Origin: Hysterangium stoloniferum
Lineage: Eukaryota > Basidiomycota > Agaricomycetes > Hysterangiales > Hysterangiaceae
Assembly (NCBI GenBank): GCA_015178975.1
Contig: WHVD01000032.1
Coordinates: forward strand, 310,001-374,000
Direction: 5' to 3'
DNA: 64,000 nt
In this document: in pieces, positions 22,801 through 34,683 of the stretch
How positions within the stretch are numbered: the first letter of the stretch is position 1
How the letters are laid out: each line of letters begins with the position of its first letter
Notes under the pieces: generated by a model
The model's input: the letters and a program-made list of their open reading frames with translations, nothing else
Databases searched by the model: none
What the model was told of the DNA's origin: nothing
Position numbers and translations under genes: made by a program

Positions 22801-23444
22801 TGCCTTATTTTAGCACATTTGTGCAGAGATAAATTTGTTGGAATTTGTGGTTCAGAACCCTAAGTACCCACATGTATCCATAATAGTCCCTATCCATGTT
22901 TGTGATTCTGTCCAGCATGTGGTCATCTGAGTTTGGTTACTTCTGGTAACCACTCTGTGTCTGTGTCTGAGTGGTGGTCTATTTGTCCACTAGGGTCACT
23001 ATTATGTGCCCCAATCCCCCTTCTATTCTATCCTTTTAATAAAATGGGGATACTATAATTAAATATTTAGCTAGCTTTGTACCTATAATTGAGATCTGTA
23101 TGTAGTTTTAAATGATATGTGTTGAGACAGATGCATCTTGCTAACTGAGTGGACCATCCATGTGCAGTTGTCACACTGTGACATGTCTTCACCCTGCAAA
23201 ATTCCTCATTTACACTCACATGAGTCAAAAGCAGATACCCATTGACTCGACTGGTCCTGCTACAGTGAAGAAATCGAGTCTGAAAAGGCAGCGTGATAGT
23301 GTGGACCCTAACAACATTATAGAGGGCTGTAGGTCTCATGCCCCTTCTGCTCAGGCTTCTCAAACAGATAGCAAGATGGATACCAACAAAAGGCCCCATA
23401 ATGTGAATACTAACTTAAGAAAATCTCCTATAGTTCTATTGTTG
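22801..23444. other. Unclassified DNA, possible start of a lost coding sequence
   Basis: Nothing certain. The plus frame at 23220-23420 reads a basic Ser/Lys-rich peptide (KKSSLKRQRDSVDPNNIIEG) that resembles the N-terminal tails found on basidiomycete transposon-encoded or DNA-associated proteins, but this is too little for a call. Confidence 0.25.
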
Positions 23445-23516
23445 TGTTATGACTGTGTCGCAACCCGATGGTCCCTGAGGTTATTGCCACCTATCGACAT
23501 TTCAAGTTAGCATTCA

Positions 23517-24576
23517 TGTTAAGTTTGTGAACAAAGCTCCATGGATAGTCCCGCGGAGGTTTCTCCAGTAACTATATTCCAAACACACTTTCTGGGTAAT
23601 AGTCCCACGGACTCCCCGGGTAATAGGTCCGGGGAGTTTCCGGGAATATTAGTAGTACAAGGAATTGTTGTATCAGAATAGTTACCAGAGAATGGGTACG
23701 ACTGAGATGGACTTGGCTTCAGCTTATAGGCTGCGCCCTCGTACACTCATTCGGGTGTCCATATTTCAAACTGACAGAATGCATGCAAGGAGATATAGAT
23801 TCCAGAGTTCCCGTGGGAGTTCCAGGAATCGAGTGTGCAGACAGACAAGAGGACTAGAGACTGGGATCGAAGGGAAACTTGTTCAAGGGTCAAACTTGTT
23901 CAGGGGAAAAATAGTTCGAGATTGAAACTGGATTCCAAGTACATGAATATAGCAGACTTATATAGACTGTGAAATGTAATAATACCAAATCTGGTATTAA
24001 TGAGAGGCAGAGCTATTAAACATAAAATGAAACAAGTAAATACTAAACTGGGAATTAGGGACGGAACGGAATGGGAGCAGAGAACGAATCATGACAGGTC
24101 ATTTAACCATAACTGGAGCGGGGCTCAGTTAGAGGGATTCCAGAAGTCCAGTCAGAGTCCGGTGACTTGGTGCACAAGATAGTGTCAGGTATAGACAGGT
24201 TTGATGTGCAGGAGGTCCGGTGGATTCCGGTGGGTTTTCCGATGACTGGTGTGTGAGACGAGAGACAGATCATAACAGGAACGGGGTTCTATGCTCTGTT
24301 AGAGGGGTTCCAGGAGTCCGGTGACTGGTACATAAGACACAGAGTGTCGGGTGTACATAGAGTGGAGTCCGGAGTCCGGTGGAGTCTGAGGACTGGTGTA
24401 TGAGACATAGAGGGTTAGGTGCAGACAGGTGGGGTTGGATAGAGAGTCAGGCATAAACGAGTTGATGTGCGGGCTCTGGTGGGAACTCCAGTTGTAACTG
24501 TAGAATATAGAGGGTCGGGAGCATGTAGGACAGGGTCCGGGGGCCGGGAGGCCGGCGGATTTTCCAGTTCCTGACA
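23517..24576 (-). mobile_element. Solo LTR of a third family (LTR3), 1060 bp, nested in LTR1
   Basis: The sequence runs from TGTTAAGTTTGTGAAC to CAGTTCCTGACA, with flanks ATTCA (23512-23516) and GTTCA (24577-24581), a 5-bp duplication with one change. On the minus strand it is distantly related to LTR2 over the GGGGCTCAGTTAGAGGGATT region and the TATAGGCTGCGCCCTCGT block, but it is 240 bp longer. Repeated GGAGTCCGGTGACTGGT-type motifs at 24110-24420 account for the extra length. Confidence 0.8.
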
Positions 24577-25193
24577 GTTCAAGTCATCACATTGGAAACC
24601 GTCGGACCCCCAATGCTGACGTATGCTTTCGTGGTGATCAAATTCCATTTGCGCCTCCATCAAAATATACTTGTACTATCTGATTAAACTCTGATAGGTC
24701 CCTTTTCATTATGATGATCCATTCTACTCTATGTTTCACATATGTCTATATATACTTGTAACCCTCGGACTATTTCCTTTTTTCATAATCCCACTCTCAG
24801 TTATTTCATGGCCTCTGAACTAATTGTAACCTTCCTGTTCCTAGTCAAGCTTATTTGTCAATAATGTTTTCTGCTCTTCTCCTAGTTAGTATTTTCTAGA
24901 TGCCGAATATTTGTATATGAACTGCTGTAGTTGTAGTTACTAGGCAATCAGAATATCAACTCAGAATACCCTCATACATCTCTAGAAGTCACATACTAAG
25001 TATTCCGCCCTCCACCTTCGCATGTGCTTGCCCACTCTCAGTCCCTGACCCCTTGGCCCGACACTCGACTTATCCTTCAGTCCCAATCAGTAACTCGCCA
25101 AGAGGTACTCATCAGGACTAGTCTTCACCCATCCGAAATTTAAGGACACCTGACAGATATTTGCAATGGTGCAGCACATAAGCTGAAGCCAAG

Positions 25194-25931
25194 TGTTACG
25201 ACCGTGTCGCAGCCATTCAGCCCCGAGGTTAGCGCCACCTATCGACGATTCAAGTTATCGCTCAAGTCACCACATCGGAAACCATCGCCCCCGATGCTGA
25301 CGTATGCTTTCGCGATGATCAAACTCCATTTACGCCCACGTCAAAATATACTCGTACTATCTGGTTAAACTTTTGATACATCCCTTTTATTATCATGATC
25401 TGTTCTATCCTATGTTTCACATATGTCTATATATACTTGTAACCCTCGAACTATTTCCTTTTCCCGTAATTCCACTCTTGGTTATCTCTTCAGCCTCCGA
25501 ACTAATCATAAACCTCCCGTTCCTAGTCAAGCTAATTATCAATACCTTGTTCCACTCTTCTCCTAGTTAGTATTTTCTAGACACCTGATACTTGTATATG
25601 AACCCGCTGTAGTTGTAGTTATTAGGCAATCAGAATATCAACTCAGAATACCCTCTTACACCTCTAGCAGTCTTGTACTAAGAATCCCCTCATCCACCTT
25701 CACGTGCGCTCGTCCACTCTCAGTCACCGACCCTTGGCCCAACACTCGACTTAACCTTCAGTCCCGATCGGTATCTCGCCGAAAGGAACTCGTTAGGATT
25801 AATCTTCGCCCGCCTGAAATTTAAGGACACTCAACGGACATTTGCGAGGGCGCAGCACATAAGCTGAAGCCAAGTCCTTCTGATCGGTCCCTGTCAGCCA
25901 ACCGACATCAGTTAGTTTTCAGTTCTTAACA
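25194..25931 (+). mobile_element. Solo LTR, family LTR1, youngest copy, nested in older LTR1
   Basis: 738 bp from TGTTACGACCGTGTCGCAGC to AGTTAGTTTTCAGTTCTTAACA-type end. It has a perfect 5-bp duplication CCAAG (25189-25193; 25932-25936). It inserted into another LTR1 copy within the conserved AAGCTGAAGCCAAGTCC block. It keeps CpG dinucleotides that the 23445 and 3619 copies have lost, in line with being the youngest. Confidence 0.92.
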
Positions 25932-25993
25932 CCAAGTCCTTCCAATCGGTCCCTGTCAGCCTACTGACATTAGTCAGTTTTCAGTTCTTAACA

Positions 25994-26424
25994 GTACAAC
26001 ATCTGCCAGACCATATAGACTGTGGAATGAATAACATACCAAATCCAGTAATAATGAAAATGAAACTAACAAACATAAAATGAGATAAGTAAACACCAAA
26101 CTTGGTGTTAGGAATGGGATGGAACAGAGTGGAGTCCAAATCGTGACAGATCATTTGACTATAATGGGAACAAGGCTCAGTTAGAGGGATGATGGGTTTT
26201 CTGAGTGGGGTCCAGTGACTGATGTGTGGGACAGAGTCGGACATAGACAGGGACAGAGTCCGGTGGGTATTCCAGTGACTGATACATGAAGTAACAAAGT
26301 CAAATGGGACAAGTCTGACATACAGAGTCCAGCGGGAATTCCGGTAAACTGACAATTGGTACGTATAGGGTGTGGGTGCATATAAGTTAGTGCCCGGAGT
26401 CCAGTGGGAATTCAAGTCATAACA
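25994..26424 (-). mobile_element. 5' half of an LTR2 copy, minus strand
   Basis: This is the reverse complement of the first 430 bp of LTR2. It ends at the true LTR terminus (CATAACA, matching TGTTA(C/T)G at 8924). The other half is missing, cut off at the LTR1 junction at 25993. Its terminus directly abuts the outer end of the left arm of the large inverted repeat at 26425. Confidence 0.85.
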
Positions 26425-27344
26425 CTGTGATCCATTATCTCAAGGAAGTCTTCCTTGAATTGTCCATGTGGATAAAACTTGAATTTATTTTTGTTCCATC
26501 ATACAAAACAAAACAGAGATTACATAGTATGGCAACACTTAGCTTTTGTCAGGGATGTGTTTGTGGATGCAAACATGGGGAGATTGGAAATCAGAGACTT
26601 TATAAATACATATCACCCACTAATTCAACCCTATTAATTCTACAATGAGGGTGATTGACCTAGAGAATAATATCAATAATATAATACAATCTGGTTGATT
26701 ATTTGGCTCCTTGAGTAAGTAAACATTACTTTGGTAATGATATTTACATAAAATGCATTTGAGTCTTGACATTTACTACTTCATTGCTCACATATATTGT
26801 TTCACATGAATTCTTTCAATCTTGAAAATGACGGTGAGCCCTAAAACAAACGAAGTATTTCAAGAACGTTGATCTCCACGTGAGATCTAGATGTGTACAA
26901 GTACAAATATATCCAGACTCGTTTGAGCTATGAGGTAAGCGTGTCCATCCGGCTGAAGGTCCAACAAGTTTCGGACGCGATGTGGATTATCGTGAGAACA
27001 AGGGCAGACCACAGAAGTTCGACACATTGGATCCCTCACGGCAGCCAATTTTGCGGCATTGCTCAAAGCTTGGTGTCTTCTTTCTCGTCCGAGGTCACGA
27101 TGTTGGACAACCAATATAACCATCTATCCGATGAAATTTCATCTTTGGAGTTATGGAAAAGATTTACGATCACACGTGCCCAAACCTTCGTTTCCGAAGA
27201 TTGCGACTGCGATACAGCCAATGTCCAATGTTGGCATGGGTCGCGGCGGACTTGTCCATCGATCACATAGAGAACGCTAATGAGGCATCAAGCGCCAATA
27301 CGGATATAATTAATCAAATCATAAAACAAAAATATCAGTCCTAT
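26425..27344. other. Left-arm sequence outside the zinc-finger gene
   Basis: This is 3' flank of the zinc-finger gene, mirrored at 52071-52993. Frames of up to 125 codons run through it on both strands in both arms, but none resembles a known protein and I do not call them genes. Confidence 0.5.
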
Positions 27345-29915
27345 TTATACAATCCCGCCGTCGTCCTCTTCATCAAGAGTACTCCGTTCCTCGAGCTCCT
27401 GCTCCTGTGCCTCCTCATCAAGGATAAAAATTCTATCCAATCGTGCAGGAGGAACATACCCGAGTTCTTTTGCTATCGTGAGGTATGCTCCAGATATGAG
27501 CTGCCGCCGTAGTTTCGCACATTTTTTGCAGTTCTGACACTGTGCATCGCCTGCCAGGCAGTTCTGGCACTCACCGCATCCCTCACAAACTCCACAGTAT
27601 GCAAGCAAGGAGCACTCGCGGCTATTCCTAATGTGGGTGCGGATTTGGTCCGCTCTTGACCACGTTTGATGGCAGGCAGGATTCGGACAGAAGTGTGTGA
27701 AATATTGCTCTGCAATCCGACGCTTGTGTTCTGTGGTGATAATGCGCCCATCGCAGAGCTTGATTGTATGATTTCTGATCGCTCGGAGCTCATCGCGAAC
27801 ATGGACCACCCAGTGTCGTAGGGCGTGGTCCAACACGGTCGCCAGACTACACACTGTCTTTCCACAGTGCATGTTCCCATAAGGACAAGGCACTTCGGAT
27901 GAAATTAGTCCGGTGTGAGTTGACGACCATGAAGAGGCGGGAGACGAGGAAGAGGGGGAGGGTTTAGGGGAATGTTTTAGTGCGATTCCCCGAGGACACT
28001 TGGGACCTAACAAGACCCGTTTGGCACGTTTATTGAGTGCCTTTTGTTTTTGTTGCGGTTTTGACCCATGTGGGCCAAAAACAAAAGCGTTAGCAGGCGG
28101 ATGCCCGCTAACTCGTTTTTTATTGCGGCTCCGGTTTCCGCAGACAGTAAAGCTTTTACTTTCTGTCCGTGGTTCAGAACCAATTACATGAAATCGCGGG
28201 TTGGCGGGTGCGCGCCTGAGTTTGTATTTTATTAGTATCTTGTTGTCAACAATCAATAAAATAATCCATACGTATGGGCCCCGTCAACCCAAGCGACGGC
28301 CGACGGCCAGTTTGGTGCCTGCTCTCTTGACACTTCCTGTGAATGAGTTGGAAATGATATCAAACTACACCACAAGTATCGGCATATTTATCGTGAAGCT
28401 CCAGTCAGACAACGTACTTGACAGAATGGCCTGTTTGTGTAAAGTCGGGAGCAGCAGCGGTATTGCTCCATGGATTCATGCATATGGAGGATGAATCAGA
28501 CGGCCTGGTGGTAGCTGACATAGTAGTTGTAGAATTGGAAAATCTAAATTTAAGCTGCGCCATCAGCGGTCCTTTGAGCTGAAATCAGGTCTCACATACC
28601 CGCCATTCCATCCACCAAGTGAATAATATGAGGGTATGCTCGTATTGCATTGGTATTGCTGCGGTAACCCTATTGGAAACGTGTTGGACGGTGCCCCCCG
28701 ACCACTTGGAAGCACCATGGGATCCGGGGACGGATCCCACTGTGAAGAATGAGATATCGCAGAATCCATCCGTGTACTCTGCGGGAAGCTACGTGTGTAA
28801 TAAGTAGTTAGATAAAATAACGATAACTAGAAGCCTCGGACTCACGATCCGTAGTCGGGCGTCGCATCCCACCTCGAAGAGGCGCTCGTGTTGGGGAAAT
28901 GGGATATCCATGAGTCCATGGAATTGCTATAAAACAATCGAGGGTCAGATCTTGTAATATGTCGTATCTGTGCCGATAAATTACCTCTGGTAACTATGTT
29001 CATTAATCCCTGGCAGTAGAGCTGAAAGCGGGGCCTCTGTGTTCCTCAACCACATTCGGGACCTGTCTTCGCTATCATGAAAATGTTGGTAGCAGGGCAG
29101 GTTGGGGCCTGAAGGAACAGGCTGGCCATAGCTATGAACATAATCGTGCGTTATATGTGGATAATTTCAAGACGTCGCATCAACCGAAAACTTACCCCGG
29201 ACCATGCCCACTGACCCCTGGCGGCGGGGCCGAAAACGATGCTATTATATCGTCCAACCTCATCCAGGACCCCTCTTCACTGCCCAAATCTCGGTTGTAC
29301 CCCGAGCCCAATGTTGAAGGAACGAGCCAATCGTTTGGGGATGCCAGTCCTGATAAATCAGGAGGGTAAACGAACTGGGGACGAGTGTCGCCAGTATCGA
29401 AGGTAGGGGCACCCAGCGGATACCTCTCATCAGGTAGTCCTTGTGAAAAAAACCATTGACAGGGATCTTCTTGCCCAAATCCATTCAGAGCTCCACCGTG
29501 GACGCCGGGAAAATGATTAAAATCGGGGTGTGCGGCATGGCTACAGGACGATTGACGAGATAGCCCCTGCCTAAATAGTCCAGAAAAATGAGAATTAATG
29601 AACATGCCGCGCAAGATCAACACAACTAACTCACAGGTCATATGAGTCGTAAGGAGAAAATCTCTGGTCAGGATAAGTGGCGTCTTCCCTAAAAAATGGT
29701 CACGTTAGAATGGTGGTGGAAATATCACATGAAGAAAAGACGAAATGTCGTTAAATAGGGCGTACATTATTGTGAAATTGAGAAGAACTGTTGATTCTAA
29801 GTTGTAGGTGACGAGTCTGTGGTTAAGGAAAAACTGGCTGAAGAAATGAGAGTTAGTGTGAGGTTATATACCCGCTTATCCGCATCAATAAACTCAAATT
29901 CAAGCTTCCCGCCAT
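27345..29915 (-). CDS. Zinc-finger protein, nine exons, left-arm copy
   Basis: This is the mirror copy of the gene at 49496-52070, with the same exon-intron layout. The ATG is at 29915 and the last exon is about 27345-28215. The first two-thirds of the protein is Ser/Pro/Gly/Gln-rich and low in structure (QGLSRQSSCSHAAHPDFNHF, DPSPDPMVLPSGRGAP). The C-terminal third has candidate zinc ligands: CPYGNMHC...HALRHWVVH, CPNPACHQTWSRADQIRTH and the Cys-rich run CGVCEGCGECQNCLAGDAQC. An acidic tail follows (LDEEDDGGIV at the end). Such a layout suits a DNA-binding regulator, but the family is not known to me. Differences from the right copy include E/D, V/L and synonymous changes, so both may be under constraint. 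Confidence 0.7.
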
Positions 29916-32832
29916 TGTCTTTGTTTTCCAATATCGCAAATGAAGAATCTACCCCTCGTGGATAACATGTGTTGGGTGCCAACTCAATTTCATTTCGGAA
30001 GCGGTCCTCTGCTGGTAACCCTTATTATCAATATGACCGGCTAGAGATGAGAAGGAGGAAGGAAGTGAGGTATTTAACAGGTAAGGAAAACAGCCTTCCC
30101 TTTGTTTTTCTTTGTATTAAATGGTGCAGCGCACAGCCACACTGCGTCAGCCACCGACAGGAGCTTGGATTGTTACACTACAGCTCTGACTTACAAAGAT
30201 ATCTTGTAGGTTAATTGTCAAACAAGATGGGAATAAACAATGAATACTCAATAATGCAAGTCGAACACCCGTGCGACAAGGCTAATAAACTGCCGTATCA
30301 AACTTCGGTCACAAGCATGAGAAAGTACACTCCCAGTTTGGAATCGTCGAATCCAAGTCATCGGATTGAAACTTCCATTCAACAACAGCCTTCCTCCACA
30401 CCAGTTTCACGACGTGGATAGGTTATTAAAAACCTCGTCTTCAGTCACATCTTAATCAAGCCTAGTCATTGTACAGTTCATCACCTCATACTGCATTCGA
30501 GACTCAGGACCATGAGAATCTGGAGAAGTTTACACTGAATAGGGTGTAAAGGATAGTCGACTATAAATACAACGAGTAAATGCCACTTCCAAATCTCATT
30601 GCTGTCCGCTCACAGATCTACGCTGGATCTTCACGGGGTGGCATCCATTATGGGCTTCAGAATGTATTGAAAGGACTATTATCGGATCGCCTATTATCAT
30701 CGCAGAAACAACGCATGTTTTGAGCGCTCATATTCCATGGTATGGTTACCCGAAGTGCCAATAATCATCTCAGTTTGTGTTTAGTAGCCATTTCCAATTG
30801 TTTTCTTAATGCTGCGGAAGAACAAACGGCGGATTAGTGTACAGAGTTTCAATCGCTCTCATCTCCTAAATGAAGGATTGAACATGTGTCACTTCATAAA
30901 ATTTGTGGAAAGGCTAGGTGAACCTACATTTGTCGAGCGAAGGAGTTCACTGCAGATACGTTACTTGTGCCTGTGGATAGCAGGATGGTGAACATAGCAA
31001 TGTCAGATGTGATCACGCAGAGGAACATTAGGTGGCTATTTTCTCCGGATATTATCCGCTCTGACGTGAGTCGACTCACTCAGAGTGACTCCAAACCTCA
31101 CCTTTAACACATATTTAATTGTTCAAATAGATGCCATTCTATGCAGTGCGAGATGAGAGATTGTGTTATTGTGATATTGCCAATGTGAACCGTGTGGCAA
31201 CAGTATCCGTGATCTTTGAATGGAAGATGTGAACAATAAATAAGGTTACAGCCCGTCAAAGAGATACTAATACAAACAGTCTCAGTTCCTCTTAATGGAA
31301 AATTGGAATGGTCAGATGAATCAGCCAGTGAGTTGGGTTATAGAGTAGTACACAGCATAGGTGTATCGCCGCGATGTTACCACACTGCTGGCACACGTGG
31401 TGGCCAACCTACTGCAGGCTTCGCCAAGGTTGCCACCCTAGGAAAACAGAGGTAAAGAAAGTAAATACCAGCAACAATGACCGTTGAGATGGTAAGGAAT
31501 TGAGCAGATGGTTCAAACGACCCTCACAATGAGTCACAGATATCCCATACTCCTTGATAAGAACCAAAACGCCAACATGTCTTTCATCTCCACGGTCACT
31601 CACAATATCTGTCGGTGATTTACATTCCCTAGCATTGAGCCTTATGCTATTCTTCCTCATCCCTTTTGCACTGAATCAATGGTTGATAAATATATATATA
31701 CCCTTACTGAAGTTTTCCTATTTCGTCTTCACATAGGCTGAATTCGGCGAAGAAAAGTCACATATTCACAATGAAAAGATTTGACGCCAATACTGGTCCC
31801 GCTGGCCTCAGGACCGAGCTCGAATGGCTCACGAAGGATGGTTTACTCAGTCCTTCAAGTGCTCAAACGATAGTTTAAGATTGCTACCCCTATGACTTGC
31901 CTGGGCATGGATAATATTATTGTCGATACCCAAGTCCTGTATCAATAGAGTTTCTGAGTCGAGACGCCTTAAATACCAGTATCCGTTTATGTGACCAAAA
32001 AATCTTCTGTCGGAAAATCTAATTTCTATCAGTATGGTCTCTATCCATCACAGAAGGTGCGGTCAGTTTTTTTATAATGTTCTCCATCCATACAGGGTAT
32101 CAGTGATATCAATCCTCTGATAGTTTTTTCTCCTTCGAGCTTCGTGGGGGCAGTGACAGCAACGAGCACTGTAGCAAGCGTAAGGTGAAATAAATTGATT
32201 CAAAGAAGAGAGGGATATAAACTACCGGCGTTGACTCCACGGAGTAGATTATGGCATACCTCTGCATTGCGTCTCCACGAGAATCCCCATCACTATCAGG
32301 AACTTGGACTGTCCCAACTTGAGGTGAAGTGTTGCTCTACGAACGGCTAACACAGTATAGGAGAGGAATTAACCAAGCAAAGACCAAACGGTGAATGGAG
32401 CGCACATACGGAATAGTAAATTTGTGAAACACATGCTGTTTCCTGCAGTGTTGCAGGTTTAGGCAAAATTCTATAAAAAGATGAAAATGGATCCCAGGTT
32501 TTGGTGTGATTGAATCCAAGTCAACCACACTCCTTGCTCAGCCACAACGTTCTGTCGGTTCCTGACCCTAGAGCATTAAACGTCTTGTTATCTATGGCCG
32601 CAAGATTGGTCCTTTTGCGAGTTCGATGCTTAGCATAACATGAGCTTTACTGACAACACCTTGATCAGCAAATAAGATGTAATTAGAATAGTCGACTTTG
32701 AGAAAAATAGATCCTCACCTTAAATTCTCACTCTCATTGACTGTCAGGCCGTAAGCAAGATTGTGGATACTAGTGCGGAAAATTTTGGAGAAAAGGTCTA
32801 GCTGGGGTCGCTCAGTGGCACCGCAAGACGAT
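29916..32832. other. Left-arm sequence upstream of the zinc-finger gene
   Basis: It is mirrored in the right arm at 46571-49495. It would contain the promoter of the zinc-finger gene. Frames such as 31409-31660 (minus, hydrophobic C-terminus VFTFFTSVFLGW) and 32337-32528 (minus) are conserved in both arms only because the arms are near-identical. No family is recognised. The region holds no transposon. Confidence 0.45.
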
Positions 32833-33024
32833 GCGGGTGTTCATCGCGAGCGATGTGAGCCGCAGATAAAATTATCAATATTCGTTGACATATCAGCGAG
32901 ACCCGGCTTTACATAGCGTTGTTTTATGGATGTTAAAAAGACCAGCTATTTGACCCAAACAAAATCCGCTATGATGTAGGTTAAATGGCGCAGAAATTTG
33001 TTAGGAAATCATGGGGTAGTTTTG

Positions 33025-33240
33025 TAGCTGTTTCGGGTACATAGTGCGGAGTTTTAAAATCAATGCTTTGGATGTCAAAAGTAATTGCCATATAACTCCA
33101 TAACAAGATGGAAATAACATATGATACTTTGTATTTAATATGTTTATACATGGGGCAATTATTGCTATGCAAAATGTGTGATAAACTATTATTTAAAATT
33201 TGGGCCTCTGTGCAACTCTTGGTCCGAATATTGGCCTTAA
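33025..33240. mobile_element. One-ended fragment of the CAGCTGTTCC fold-back family
   Basis: TAGCTGTTTCGGGTACATAG, then TGCGGAGTTTTAAAATCAAT, then TAACTCCATAACAAGATGG and ACATGGGGCAATTATTG follow, step by step, the left half of the element at 53518. The inverted right half is missing. It is the only transposon trace in the spacer of the large inverted repeat that I can identify. Confidence 0.7.
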
Positions 33241-33260
33241 GGGCTTATTTTATATAAGCT

Positions 33261-33319
33261 CCGCCAATCGGATCCTTAACCGATTTAAATCGATTAAGGA
33301 TCCAACATGTGATTGGCGG
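33261..33319. repeat. Near-perfect 59-bp palindrome
   Basis: The core GGATCCTTAACCGATTTAAATCGATTAAGGATCC-type palindrome (33270-33303) has one mismatched pair around a TTTAAA centre. The outer arms CCGCCAATC (33261-33269) and GATTGGCGG (33311-33319) extend it after a 7-bp offset. CCAAT-type boxes (ATTGG/CCAAT) lie in both outer arms. It stands 0.5 kb upstream of the next gene. It may be a cruciform-forming site or a tiny fold-back element. Confidence 0.7.
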
Positions 33320-33824
33320 GTTTAGAATCCAACGAACTTTTGGATCCTTAAAAGATGCTTTACCAATTTCAACTCTTATAACGATTCAATGGATGATTCT
33401 TGGAGTTTATATACTAAGGATCTTAACTTTTTTTTGGAGAGGGGGGTTATCCCGGTGTGGAGAGCAGCCAGTATAATGTGTTTGGGAACAATAGAAGATA
33501 CAACAGAAGAGAAATGTGGACTGTGCAAATCTCGATCAAGGTGGTACCAGGGAAAATTACTCTTTTGTGTGCTCCAAGAATAGATGTTGCGTGCGTGTAC
33601 TCAACAGCCCAGGCGGAGCCGAGTTCAACAACCTATGTATGTGTGGGCAAACCGGAAAGGCACTACGCCACGTGACATGTCCAAAGGTCACTGACTCAGC
33701 ACAACCGTGGGTGAGCGCCTAATGGCGGTCGTGTGTCGCCTCTTCTTTTATCGCCGCGACCACCCATCGACATTGGAACCCACGCGAAGCACACCGATAT
33801 CATCTATTCAGCTCATAAACCCCT

Positions 33825-34683
33825 ATGGCTCTCATTTCACAGGCTTTGGAACCTCATAAACAATGGAATTTCTCCGCGATCACTAACTACCGCGGTTCAG
33901 ATCGTGTGGCAGGTCGAAAGAGGAGTCGCGATGTAGATGATGAGAACGAGAACGAATCCATGTGTCATCATGAGAGCAATCTAAGAGGTTCCAGCAAGAA
34001 ATTTCGAGTAAAGGATGTGTTGGACGCGTCTTCATTAATGAGCGCGTTTGATGGGGCGTTTTCGCACCCAGAATCGGTTAAGGATGGCGTCCCTGTTCAG
34101 GACAATAATGCTATAACAGCAACCGCTACGGAGGCTCTAGAGGTCGCGAAAGTTATCGCGATCTTGCTTGATACCCTCGACAAGAAAAAGTCACAACAAT
34201 TGTTACCTTCACCCCAGGCGAGCCCTCATAGGCGCCTGCCTACATCTCCCCTTTCGGATTCGCCGTATAGGGCACCTTTTGTTAGGAAAGAGGTTGGAGG
34301 CGTATGCCGCGGTCGTGTGGAACCGGGATTGCAGAAGTGGTTGTTGCGCAAGAATCACATGGATGAGTGGGTCTATATTTTTTTTGCTTTTTGTATTATA
34401 TTCCAATCTTGCCCTATTTAGTATTCGGACCTCTTCACCATCATCCAAGTCCTCTGAATGGCTCGAGTCTTTTCATGAGATGGGCTGGGAAACGTTGCAC
34501 CCCTCGTGGGTGTCTCATTCGGATGATACTTTCACCGCACCCGATGACGCCTTCGATGACTGGATCGAGGTCGATGTGGACCGTGTCGCCTCGAACTCGC
34601 GAGCGGAAATTGACATTCCAGAGGCACAGAACAATGTATGGAATAGCGCAGAGGCACAAGGCCAATTCTTGGTGGCATTTTAG
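33825..34683 (+). CDS. Hypothetical basic nuclear-type protein, two exons
   Basis: Model: 33825-34370 and 34450-34683, with a 79-bp GT-AG intron; 780 nt, 259 residues. It starts MALISQALEPHKQWNFSAIT. It has a Lys/Arg cluster AGRKRSRD followed by an acidic stretch (DVDDENENESM) and SSKKFRVKD, which together look like a bipartite nuclear signal. A helical segment follows (ATATEALEVAKVIAILLDTL), then a Pro/Ser-rich part (SPQASPHRRLPTSPLSDSPY). Exon 2 is acidic with Trp (SSEWLESFHEMGWETLHP, DDWIEVDVDRVAS). No family is recognised. An alternative acceptor at 34421 would end the protein early. Confidence 0.55.

Larger units (their letters stand above)
23445..25993 (+). mobile_element. LTR of family LTR1 split by two later LTR insertions
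   Basis: The LTR begins at 23445 (TGTTATGACTGTGTCGC), is interrupted at 23517-24576, continues from 24577, is interrupted again at 25194-25931, and ends at 25993 (TCAGTTCTTAACA). Removing both insertions restores a normal LTR1 of about 740 bp. The right flank is the inside of an LTR2 copy in opposite orientation. The left flank is not LTR2, and the 5-bp flanks (TGTTG, GTACA) do not match, so this site was rearranged after insertion. Confidence 0.8.
26425..32832 (+). repeat. Left arm of the 26.6-kb inverted repeat
   Basis: 6.4 kb, reverse-complementary to 46571-52993. The outer end CTGTGATCCATTATCTC pairs with GAGATAATGGATCACAG at 52977-52993. The inner end GTGGCACCGCAAGACGAT pairs with ATCGTCTTGCGGTGCCAC at 46571. 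By eye the arms differ by a few percent, with small indels (net about 15 bp). Several differences in the zinc-finger gene are synonymous or conservative. No transposon is recognised within the arm. It carries one copy of the zinc-finger gene on the minus strand. Confidence 0.95.

Noticed and set aside
26887-27270. Genes of 78-125 codons on both strands just outside the zinc-finger gene
   Set aside because: They overlap each other in antisense and are repeated in the other arm only because the arms are copies. No family resemblance.
27153-27512. Frame antisense to the last exon of the zinc-finger gene (119 codons, also at 51903-52262)
   Set aside because: It is a shadow of the real exon on the opposite strand.
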